DNA of 8,769 bases, taken from assembly GCA_030598425.1 (NCBI GenBank), contig JAUVPY010000074.1, forward strand, positions 1 to 8,769, in the 5' to 3' direction. The translations under genes and the position numbers were made by a program. This DNA is from Anaerolineae bacterium. Its GTDB lineage: Bacteria > Chloroflexota > Anaerolineae > 4572-78 > NAK82. Below are positions 1 to 5,822 of the stretch, in pieces. A model generated the notes under the pieces. The model did not search any database. It was not told the DNA's origin and saw only the letters and a list, made by a program, of their open reading frames with translations. Numbering within the stretch: the first letter of the stretch is position 1; the number at the start of each line of letters is the position of its first letter.

Positions 1-188
1 CTGGCACCCCAGCCCAAGACGGCAGCCGCGGCCGTGAGGAAAATGCAGCGAGCCCTGTTCAGTAAGGACCGGTGAAATGGCATGCTGGTCGCGTCAACTT
101 TTGCCGCGCGGTGGAGTTCACCATCCTTCAATCGAGCTTCTACACGTTCGTTGGCCAAATCGGCCATAAAGTGATAGTTGGTCGGCAT
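1..188 (-). CDS. Partial small protein, unknown function (3' end outside window)
   Basis: A minus-strand reading frame starts with ATG at 188-186 and stays open to the left edge, giving at least 62 residues. It begins MPTNYHFMADLANERVEARL; after a charged, probably helical first half comes a hydrophobic stretch near residues 48-61 (CIFLTAAAAVLGWGA), which may be a membrane segment. The start is supported by a good ribosome binding site: GAGGGGG reads on the minus strand at 200-194, five bases before the ATG. I do not recognise the family. It lies in the same direction as, and downstream of, the secreted-protein gene at 371-799, but a strong hairpin separates them, so it may have its own promoter near 200-235. 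Coding status rests on the RBS, the open frame and plausible amino acid composition. The C-terminus is not visible. Confidence 0.6.
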   Translation of the reverse strand, partial: MPTNYHFMADLANERVEARLKDGELHRAAKVDATSMPFHRSLLNRARCIFLTAAAAVLGWGA

Positions 189-222
189 CTTGTCCCCCTC
201 AATTGAACCTTGAATACTTGGC

Positions 223-233
223 CTAACGGTTAG
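223..233. promoter_or_regulatory. CTAACGGTTAG palindrome, candidate operator
   Basis: This 11-base perfect inverted repeat (CTAAC-G-GTTAG) lies about 35 bases upstream of the minus-strand start at 188. On that strand a weak -10-like TATTCA follows it directly. The same CTAACG/CGTTAG core occurs three times in the control region at 860-916, which suggests a shared binding site. The regulatory role is inferred. Confidence 0.35.
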
Positions 234-310
234 AGCAGTTTTCAGTCACAGCAGGTCAGCAACCTTTGCGTAAGGTGGCATAAAGCGTGGAGGTGGCCCA
301 GTTTCTCGCT

Positions 311-344
311 CCGCTCAGGCGCTCGTCTCTGAGCACCTGAGCGG
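311..344 (-). terminator. Strong hairpin between two minus-strand genes; probable terminator or RNA structure
   Basis: CCGCTCAGG (311-319) pairs perfectly with CCTGAGCGG (336-344). Inside, after one C/A mismatch, GCTC (321-324) pairs with GAGC (331-334) around a six-base loop. It lies just past the stop of the 371-799 gene and upstream of the 1-188 gene, where a terminator or processing site would sit. No T-run follows on the minus strand (the bases read AGCGAGAAAC), so it is not a classical intrinsic terminator. The rest of the 189-370 gap shows only the palindrome at 223-233. Confidence 0.45.
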
Positions 345-370
345 CCAAGTCCCGGTTCCCTTTCCGGTTG

Positions 371-799
371 TTAATTCGTTTGGTCCGGGTTAGCCGCGGC
401 TTCGTGGTCTAGCTGGCCGGTCCACGCGTCAACGAAGGTACCGTAGCTCCGGTCCCGCCCAAATCGCCCCGATAGTTCCAATTCCAACGCTGTCTGGTCC
501 GGGTTAGCGGAGACTATGTGGTCTGCGAATTCAGCCCAGCAGCCGGAGAAGGTGCCGTAGTTCCGGTCCAACTCTATGGCTGTCGGAGCATCGGAGCAGA
601 GGGCGCCCATTACCTTCGGATTTTCGGCCACGAAGGCAGTGTCGGCGGCCGCCACGGTTCCTGGAGCAAATGCCGCAAGTGTTGCCATCACCAATGCTGA
701 CAAGCCAATGACCAATGTGGACATCCTCGGCCAGCGGCCCACGGCGTGTCCCTTCCCTTTTGGGGTGAACAGGTTTCGAGTACGAGGTTTGTGATTCAT
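371..799 (-). CDS. Secreted or membrane-anchored small protein with a duplicated motif, unknown function
   Basis: The product has about 142 residues. The start chosen is the ATG at 799-797 (protein MNHKPRTRN...), because AAGGAGAG sits about six bases upstream on the minus strand; an upstream in-frame start at 835 has no such site. A basic N-terminus (NHKPRTRNLFTPKGKGHAVGR) is followed by a hydrophobic core (STLVIGLSALVMATLAAF) and a VAAA-D boundary, fitting a Sec signal peptide with signal-peptidase I cleavage or an N-terminal anchor. The remainder is acidic and contains two related segments, R-N/S-YGTF-x3-W-x(7-8)-H-x(3)-ANPDQT, the second ending almost at the C-terminus (NPDQTN). No family is recognised. 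It is divergent from the SARP-type regulator gene, whose control region it shares, so it may be a regulatory target. Confidence 0.6.
   Translation of the reverse strand: MNHKPRTRNLFTPKGKGHAVGRWPRMSTLVIGLSALVMATLAAFAPGTVAAADTAFVAENPKVMGALCSDAPTAIELDRNYGTFSGCWAEFADHIVSANPDQTALELELSGRFGRDRSYGTFVDAWTGQLDHEAAANPDQTN
381..584 (-). repeat. Imperfect tandem repeat inside the secreted-protein gene
   Basis: Two in-frame units lie at 381-494 (114 bases, 38 codons) and 495-584 (90 bases, 30 codons). Both carry the identical 14-mer TGGTCCGGGTTAGC (381-394 and 495-508) and encode YGTF...W...ANPDQT. The 24-base length difference is exactly eight codons (about ELSGRFGR), so the reading frame is kept. This suggests intragenic duplication followed by indel drift. 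Confidence 0.6.
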
Positions 800-844
800 A
801 CTTATCTCTCCTTTTGTGACTATTTTTGAAATCAACTTGCCCTC

Positions 845-916
845 AGTTTACAAAATGATCGTTAGATGGGGTGTTGTGGCTAGCGTTAGATACAACAGAT
901 CATCTTGTCTAACGCT
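845..916. promoter_or_regulatory. Divergent control region with three CGTTAG half-sites
   Basis: CGTTAGAT occurs at 860-867 and again at 884-891, in the same orientation and 24 bases apart. TCTAACGCT at 908-916 is the exact reverse complement of AGCGTTAGA at 882-890, making a nine-base inverted repeat with a 17-base gap. On the minus strand the first direct repeat lies nine bases upstream of a -10-like TAAACT (plus coordinates 845-850), which could serve the 371-799 gene. SARP regulators typically bind direct repeats placed about eight bases before a -10, so this arrangement fits such a site, although SARP repeats are usually spaced 11 or 22 bases. Binding is inferred. Confidence 0.45.
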
Positions 917-919
917 TCC

Positions 920-948
920 TTGACATCCACCCGAAAACCCCCTAGAAT
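920..948 (+). promoter_or_regulatory. Sigma-70-type promoter for the SARP-like regulator
   Basis: A perfect -35 box TTGACA (920-925) is followed by a 17-base spacer and a -10 box TAGAAT (943-948). It points toward the regulator start at 1050, implying a leader of about 95 bases rich in pyrimidines (989-1030). The inverted half-site at 908-916 ends four bases upstream of the -35, where a regulator could touch RNA polymerase. Confidence 0.7.
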
Positions 949-1049
949 TGATAGGGTGCATTCAAAATGGGTTGGTGGGGGCAGGTCTTCCCCTTCTACT
1001 CCTCAAGCCCCCTTTCTTCCATCCTTCACGATTTAGAGGCTGGCTGTAG

Positions 1050-4000
1050 ATGACCCTTATCGTCCGCTTGTTGGGCCCTGTCCAAATTAGCCGTGATGAG
1101 CAGCCTATCTCGGTGCGCGGCTATAAACCGGTGGCGCTGCTGGCTTACCTGCTGGTGACGGGGGTGGCCCACACCCGCCAGCATTTGGTTGATCTGCTTT
1201 TTGATGGCCCTGATGATCCCAAAGCCAGCCTACGCTGGACCCTGTCCGCACTTCGGCGGGCGATCGGCGCCGAGTACATCCTGGCCGACCGGCAACAAAT
1301 TGCTTTCAACTTTGAGGGTGATTATTGGTTGGACGTGACTGAATTTGAAACGGGTCAAAGCGACCTGTACCGGGGCGATTTTTTGGAAGGGCTGAATGTT
1401 CGGGACGCTTTTGGCTTTGAAGAGTGGACCCTTTTTGAACGCGAGCGGTTGAAACGGGTCTATCAAGCCGCTTTAACCAGGCGGCTTGAGACGGGTGAGA
1501 GCGGTCGAGATGACCAGGCCGTCATCGAAACAGCCCAGAAATTGCTGCGGCTGGATAATCTACGCGAGGGGTGGTATCGCGCCCTGATGCGGGCCTATGC
1601 CCGGCAGGGTCAGCGTGAGGCTGCTTTGGCGCAGTTTGAGCTGTGCTGCCAGGTGCTGAAGACGGAACTGGGTGTTGAACCTGAGGCTGATACGGTCGCT
1701 TTAGCCGAAGCGATCCGCCAAGGTACCATTGAGACCACCCCAGATGTCTCCCTCGCCTCCCTCCCCGCCCGCTCCTCTGCTCCACTGTACACGCTTCGCG
1801 TGCCGCCACAACCGACCCCCTTCATCGGTCGCGAAGCCGAATTATCTGACCTGGGCGATCTCATCGCCGATCCAAATGTGCGGCTGGTGACCATCGTTGG
1901 GCTGGGGGGTATGGGCAAGACTCGTCTGGCGCTGGCCTTAGCTGAAAAACTGGTGGGATCCGAACAGCAACTGATCCGCACAGCGGCGGATCGCTCGTCC
2001 CCTGGCGCCGAGCCTGCGCTTCTGTTTCCCAACGGGGTCTTTTTTGTCTCGCTGGCTCCGCTCAGTGCGGTGGACCACATGGTGCCCACCATTGCCCAGG
2101 CCCTCGACTTTCGACTGGAGACCGGCCGAACGGGAGGGCTAACCCGCACGCCTCAACAGCAATTGCTCGACTACCTGCACCAGAAACGACTGCTACTCAT
2201 TATGGACAATTTAGAGCACCTGCTTAGCCCCCCCTCCGAGGGGGGAGAAAACGGAGGGGCTGAGCTGCTGGCAGAGATTCTACAAACCGCGCCCGGGGTC
2301 CAAATTCTAGCCACATCACGGGAAGGGCTGCACCTCCGGGAGGAGAATGTCTATTCCATTCAAGGGCTCGAGTTCCCGAATTGGGAAACACCAGAAGACG
2401 CTGCCCATCCAGGGGAAGGGGCCGAATACGCTGCCGCAAAGCTTTTCCTGCAAAGTGCGCGACGCGTACGATCTAACTTTGAGCTTGTCGCTGACGACTT
2501 AACCTACTTGACCCGCATTTGCCGCCTGGCAGAAGGGATGCCCCTGGGCATCGAGTTGGCCGCCTCGTGGGTGGACATGCTCTCGCTGGCCGACATCGCC
2601 GCCGAGATCCAGCAGGGCCTCGACTTTTTGGAGAAGGAAGTGCGCAACGTTCCGGAGCGCCATCGCAGCATCCGGGCTGTCTTCGACACCTCCTGGGGGC
2701 GGCTGAGTGAGGCTGAACGAGACGTCTTCGCGCAACTTTCGGTCTTCCGCGGCGGCTTTACCCGAGAAGCCGCGCAAGAAGTGACCGCGACCCGTGAGGG
2801 GTCGCCTGCTTCCTTGCGCATGCTGGCGACGTTGTCCAACAAATCACTGTTGGGCTTTATCCAAAGCCAAGATCGCTACGAAATCCACGAACTGTTACGG
2901 CAGTACGGGGCGGACAAACTGGCCGAAGATCCGACCCAGGAAGCAGACAGCCGCGACCGGCATACTGCCTACTACTGTGCCGCCTTGCAGCAACGCGAGA
3001 CTGAGCTAAAAGCCGATCGCCAACAAGCGGCCCTGGTGGAGATTGAAGCCGACATCCAGAACGCGCGGGCTGCCTGGGACTGGGCCGTAGCCCAGCGGCA
3101 GCTTAAGCGACTCGAACAAGCAATCGACGGCCTTGGCCAGTTCTACGAGTGGCGGGGGCGCTACCAAGAGGGAGAAGAAACGTGCCGGCTGGCGGCGGAG
3201 CGACTGGCCGCCACAGAGTCTGGCGATGAGCAACGGATATTAGCGGCCAAAGTTTTGGCCAGGGTGTTGGCCTGGCAGGCTGTTTTTAATTTGACCTTGG
3301 AACGCTCGGAATTGGCGAGCCGGCTTCTGAGGAGAAGCCTGGACCTTTTGGACAGCCCTGGATTATCCAATCAAGATACCCGGTTGGAGCGGGCATTCAT
3401 CTCGTTACAAATGGGTCGTGTTGCGGATGCCGCAGGCGATCGCCAGGAAGCCAAACGGCTGTTGGAGCCAAGTCTGGCCCTTTACCAAGAACTTGACGAT
3501 CAGTGGGGTATGGCCAATATCCTGGAAGAGTTAAGCAATGTGGCGTGGAATTTAGGCGACTACAACGAAGCCCAACAGCTTGCCGAAGAATGCCTGGCCT
3601 TGCGGCAAGGGCTGGGTGACCGGAAAGGCATTGCCAAGTCGCTGGACCGGTTGGGCCTCGCTGCTTTTGAGGGAAAATCAGAGGATAGCAAGCGGTTCCT
3701 GCGGGAGTCTATCACCATTCACCAGGAGTTGGGCAACTTGGCCGGTGTGGCCAGTGCCACCGGCAATTTAGGCTCAGCCTTCAAGCTTTCCGGCGATTTT
3801 GCCCAGGCCCGCGATTTGTACGAGCAAACTGTGGCGATTTTCAGTGATTTGGTGGTACGCCATTTTATAGTGGCCGAGTATCATGCCCAAGTTGGGCACG
3901 CAACCATGCATCTAGGCAGATACAAAGAAGCGAAGCCACATGTTCAAACGGGCTTGAAGCTGGCTATAGAAATTGGCGAACAGCGTCAGAGATCAATCGC

Positions 4001-4529
4001 ATTGGCGCTCGTCTTCTTAGGCGAGACACTGCTGGCTGAGGCTGAATACGCCCAAGCTCAACACAGACTGCAGAAGGGCGTCACCATTTATCGGGCGATA
4101 GGCCAACAAGCCGAACTGGCCTGGGCACTGAGTGACTTAAGCTTGGCCGCGTATGGCCTGGGGAACATCTCAGAGGCGAAGCAACAGGCTCATGAGGCCC
4201 TACAAATAGCCGCAGTAACTCCGACCGCTGTACGTGCGATTGGGCATGCCATAGCCATATTCGCTTATCTCCTGGCAAACGAAGGACATGAGGAGGAGGC
4301 TGTGGAACTATATGCGCTAGCGTCGCGTTATTCATATGTGGCCAACTCGCGCTGGTTTGAAGATGTTATCGGACAGCACATTACTGCCGCCGCAGCCACT
4401 CTCCCGCCAGAGATCGTCAAAGCGTCCCAAGCCCAGGGCCAAGCGCTCGATTTGCGGCGGACGGTTGCCGAACTCCTCCAAACGTTATCCGAACGGGGCT
4501 GGGGCGAAGCGCTTCATCCTGGAGAATAA
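1050..4529 (+). CDS. AfsR/SARP-like transcriptional regulator (wHTH-BTAD-NB-ARC-TPR)
   Basis: A 1159-residue multidomain regulator. Residues about 5-95 form the OmpR/SARP-type winged helix (LLGPVQI..., then KASLRWTLSALRRAIG). Residues about 100-225 are the bacterial transcriptional activator domain (EEWTLFERERLKRVY, REGWYRALMRAYARQGQREAAL). An NB-ARC/STAND ATPase follows: Walker A GLGGMGKT at 284-291, Walker B LLLIMD at 381-386, ATSRE at 421-425, GMPLGIE from 496, a winged helix from about 537 (RHRSIRAVFDTSW), and an MHD-like IHELLRQY at 612-619. From about 690 to 1090 are TPR-type helical repeats (ALYQELDDQWGMANI, EAQQLAEECLALRQ, QARDLYEQTVAIF). In this family ATP/ADP-controlled oligomerisation gates DNA binding, with TPRs sensing a ligand or partner; the inducer here is unknown. 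The ATG at 1050 has only a weak GAGG ten bases upstream. The stop overlaps the DinB start by one base (TAATG). Residues 393-403 look like a palindrome-derived insertion. Confidence 0.93.
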   Translation: MTLIVRLLGPVQISRDEQPISVRGYKPVALLAYLLVTGVAHTRQHLVDLLFDGPDDPKASLRWTLSALRRAIGAEYILADRQQIAFNFEGDYWLDVTEFETGQSDLYRGDFLEGLNVRDAFGFEEWTLFERERLKRVYQAALTRRLETGESGRDDQAVIETAQKLLRLDNLREGWYRALMRAYARQGQREAALAQFELCCQVLKTELGVEPEADTVALAEAIRQGTIETTPDVSLASLPARSSAPLYTLRVPPQPTPFIGREAELSDLGDLIADPNVRLVTIVGLGGMGKTRLALALAEKLVGSEQQLIRTAADRSSPGAEPALLFPNGVFFVSLAPLSAVDHMVPTIAQALDFRLETGRTGGLTRTPQQQLLDYLHQKRLLLIMDNLEHLLSPPSEGGENGGAELLAEILQTAPGVQILATSREGLHLREENVYSIQGLEFPNWETPEDAAHPGEGAEYAAAKLFLQSARRVRSNFELVADDLTYLTRICRLAEGMPLGIELAASWVDMLSLADIAAEIQQGLDFLEKEVRNVPERHRSIRAVFDTSWGRLSEAERDVFAQLSVFRGGFTREAAQEVTATREGSPASLRMLATLSNKSLLGFIQSQDRYEIHELLRQYGADKLAEDPTQEADSRDRHTAYYCAALQQRETELKADRQQAALVEIEADIQNARAAWDWAVAQRQLKRLEQAIDGLGQFYEWRGRYQEGEETCRLAAERLAATESGDEQRILAAKVLARVLAWQAVFNLTLERSELASRLLRRSLDLLDSPGLSNQDTRLERAFISLQMGRVADAAGDRQEAKRLLEPSLALYQELDDQWGMANILEELSNVAWNLGDYNEAQQLAEECLALRQGLGDRKGIAKSLDRLGLAAFEGKSEDSKRFLRESITIHQELGNLAGVASATGNLGSAFKLSGDFAQARDLYEQTVAIFSDLVVRHFIVAEYHAQVGHATMHLGRYKEAKPHVQTGLKLAIEIGEQRQRSIALALVFLGETLLAEAEYAQAQHRLQKGVTIYRAIGQQAELAWALSDLSLAAYGLGNISEAKQQAHEALQIAAVTPTAVRAIGHAIAIFAYLLANEGHEEEAVELYALASRYSYVANSRWFEDVIGQHITAAAATLPPEIVKASQAQGQALDLRRTVAELLQTLSERGWGEALHPGE
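2226..2261. repeat. In-frame GC-rich palindromic insert within the regulator gene
   Basis: The 36 bases start with AG, seven C and TCCG and end in CGGAGGGGCT, the complement of AGCCCCTCCG. A nested hairpin, CCCCCTC-C-GAGGGGG, lies in the first half. It encodes residues 393-404 (SPPSEGGENGGA), low-complexity residues between Walker B and the ATSRE motif. C/G-run palindromes of this kind are known as dispersed intergenic elements that sometimes insert in frame into genes. Family membership is inferred from this single copy. Confidence 0.5.
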
Positions 4530-5281
4530 TGATGAAATTTGACCTTGAGCTGGGAATAGAAATACTGGGAAGAACTCCGCGCATCCTGCGAGCTTGGCTC
4601 GGTGATTTGCCCCACACCTGGGTCTATCGCAACGAAGGCGGCGAGACCTGGAGCCCCTTTGATGTCGTGGGTCACTTCATCCACGGCGAACGAACCGATT
4701 GGATCCCTCGGCTGAAGCTCATCCTGGAAAATGACGGGATCAGGGAATTTGAGCCATATGATCGCTTTGCGCAATTCGAGGACAGCCGCTGCAGGTCATT
4801 AGAGGATCTGCTGCGCACCTTTGAGGAACTGCGAGAAAGCAACCTGGCTGTGCTTCGAAGTCTGGATCTGAAACCGCCTGATTTCGAGCGTGAGGGAAGG
4901 CATCCTGAGTTAGGGCTCGTGACCGCAGAGCAGCTCCTGGCGACGTGGGTAGCTCACGACTTGAACCACCTGGGGCAAATCGCGGAAGTTATGGCCCGGC
5001 AGTACACGGAAGCTGTCGGACCTTGGAAGGCGTATTTGGATATACTTGCAACGGAGGCTGTCCTCTTCCTATCTGAATTGCGAACTGCCTGGGCGTCTCA
5101 CTCAACCTCCCTGCTCAACGGGCGAATACGGACTTCTGAGCGAAGCGCACCGACCAAGGCGGCATCGCAGCATTCATCGGCCAAGAATCTCATAGCCGTT
5201 CCCCACCCGCGAGAACAATCTCTTCTTGAGCCAGGTAATCAGCCGCGAAGGCCGCAGCAGCGTAGACATCGTCTGGGGTGA
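4529..5281 (+). CDS. DinB-family metalloprotein with an unnatural C-terminal extension
   Basis: The first ~173 of 250 residues form a DinB four-helix-bundle domain: GRTPRILRAWLGDLP, then WSPFDVVGHFIHGERTDW, then WVAHDLNHLGQIAEVMARQY and GPWKAYLDIL, the usual C-terminal ending. Candidate metal ligands are H49 (or H52), H143 and H147. Characterised members of this superfamily include divalent-metal enzymes such as thiol-dependent S-transferases; the substrate here is unknown. GGAG at 4521-4524 precedes two adjacent ATGs (4529 and 4532), and 4529 overlaps the regulator stop, so translation is probably coupled and the two genes form an operon. Residues 174-250 are rich in S, R, P and Q, have no helical pattern, and overlap the damaged DUF433/DUF5615 module on the other strand. 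The original stop was probably near 5045-5050 and has been lost. Confidence 0.88.
   Translation: MMKFDLELGIEILGRTPRILRAWLGDLPHTWVYRNEGGETWSPFDVVGHFIHGERTDWIPRLKLILENDGIREFEPYDRFAQFEDSRCRSLEDLLRTFEELRESNLAVLRSLDLKPPDFEREGRHPELGLVTAEQLLATWVAHDLNHLGQIAEVMARQYTEAVGPWKAYLDILATEAVLFLSELRTAWASHSTSLLNGRIRTSERSAPTKAASQHSSAKNLIAVPHPREQSLLEPGNQPRRPQQRRHRLG
5098..5193 (-). pseudogene. Truncated DUF5615 (PIN-like) toxin-type gene
   Basis: On the minus strand, ATG at 5193-5191 overlaps the DUF433 stop as ATGA. The frame gives 31 codons starting MRFLADECCDAALVGALRSE. This matches the start of DUF5615 PIN-like proteins (typically M-[RK]-FLADE-x-x-x-x-x-LV-x-ALR), which are usually around 110 residues and lie directly downstream of DUF433 genes. 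After about residue 20 the similarity ends and the frame stops 11 codons later, so nearly the whole nuclease-like domain, including the later acidic residues, is missing. GGTGGGGAACGGCT before the ATG supplies a ribosome binding site. The break lies near 5130, close to where the DinB gene lost its normal end. The family assignment is by recall of the N-terminal motif. Confidence 0.65.
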
Positions 5282-5426
5282 GATGCGGGTGATCGGCCAG
5301 AATCTCGTCAACAGTCATTTGCCCCGCCAGCTTGCGGAGTAATTGCTCCACAGTGATACGGGTGCCCTTGATAACCGGCTTCCCAAACATGATCTCCGGG
5401 TTGATCTCGATGCGCTCGTGTGTCAT
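5190..5426 (-). CDS. DUF433 domain protein, antitoxin-type
   Basis: A 78-residue protein with the family signature near the start (INPEIMFGKPVIKGTRITVEQLL) followed by LAGQMTVDEILADHPHLTPDDVYAAAAFAADYL, a helix-turn-helix-like DUF433 body of normal length. Such proteins are generally read as the antitoxin half of VapBC-like pairs with DUF5615 and probably repress their own promoter. I chose ATG 5426-5424; an upstream TTG at 5453 would add nine residues (MANSERETE) but DUF433 proteins usually begin just before this signature. Its stop shares ATGA with the truncated DUF5615 frame. It is convergent with, and overlaps by 92 bases, the extended 3' end of the upstream DinB gene. The gene appears intact although its partner is not. 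Confidence 0.85.
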   Translation of the reverse strand: MTHERIEINPEIMFGKPVIKGTRITVEQLLRKLAGQMTVDEILADHPHLTPDDVYAAAAFAADYLAQEEIVLAGGERL

Positions 5427-5476
5427 TTCAGTCTCTCTTTCGCTGTTCGCCAATTTTCCCTCGATGAGACAAAATC

Positions 5477-5505
5477 ATTGTACGGAGAATAGAGATCCGA
5501 GGCAA
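5477..5505 (-). promoter_or_regulatory. Promoter of the DUF433 gene
   Basis: On the minus strand, TTGCCT (plus 5500-5505) is followed by a 17-base spacer and TACAAT (plus 5477-5482). The -10 is about 50 bases upstream of the chosen DUF433 ATG. Box quality is moderate for the -35 and good for the -10; spacing is ideal. Confidence 0.55.
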
Positions 5506-5537
5506 GGTTCAACTGCACGAGAATAGGTGGAGCCTTC

Positions 5538-5569
5538 TTGTTTCTATTCCAGACGGAATTCCGTATAAT
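5538..5569 (+). promoter_or_regulatory. Promoter-like repeat, copy 1 (CGGAATTCCG then TATAAT)
   Basis: A perfect -10 TATAAT (5564-5569) is preceded directly by the ten-base palindrome CGGAATTCCG (5554-5563). TTGTTT (5538-5543) is the only -35-like box, but a 20-base spacer is long. The 32 bases match 6645-6676 at 26 positions. Thirty-five bases downstream a GGGGG and an ATG (5604) follow. Apart from this, the DUF433 promoter and the doubtful frame at 5604, nothing else is seen in the gap 5454-5822. Confidence 0.45.
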
Positions 5570-5603
5570 ATGTGGGCTGCGTTCGTGCAGGGGGATACAT
5601 AGC

Positions 5604-5810
5604 ATGCCGACAAACCAAGCCGTAAGAGAAGAAGGGATAAACAAGGTACTTCGTCACATCAACACCGTGCGTCACTCGTCATTGCCTTTCAATTCGCTAA
5701 ATCCCAGAATTCGTTGTGAGATTCGGGCACTACCAACCCGGTCCACGGCCCATATTATATGCCCGGCAGCAGTTCAGAGGGAGATTGCCGTAACATACGT
5801 GCACGACTAA
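5604..5810 (+). CDS. Doubtful small reading frame behind a promoter-like repeat
   Basis: ATG 5604 has an AGGGGG site (about 5589-5594) and a TATAAT box 35 bases upstream, so expression signals are present. The 68-residue product starts MPTNQAVREEGINKVLRHIN, but the rest is rich in R, H and P with no hydrophobic pattern and looks non-coding. The first four residues, MPTN, and the G-run RBS resemble those of the gene at 1-188, so this may be the start of a decayed small gene. It ends 12 bases before the second DinB gene. An alternative is a short leader for that gene. Confidence 0.2.
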   Translation: MPTNQAVREEGINKVLRHINTVRHSSLPFNSLNPRIRCEIRALPTRSTAHIICPAAVQREIAVTYVHD

Positions 5811-5822
5811 AGAGGTGTTACT

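Noticed and set aside
1610..2149. 179-codon minus-strand frame inside the regulator gene
   Set aside because: Antisense to conserved BTAD and NB-ARC coding sequence; composition is S/R-rich and domain-free.
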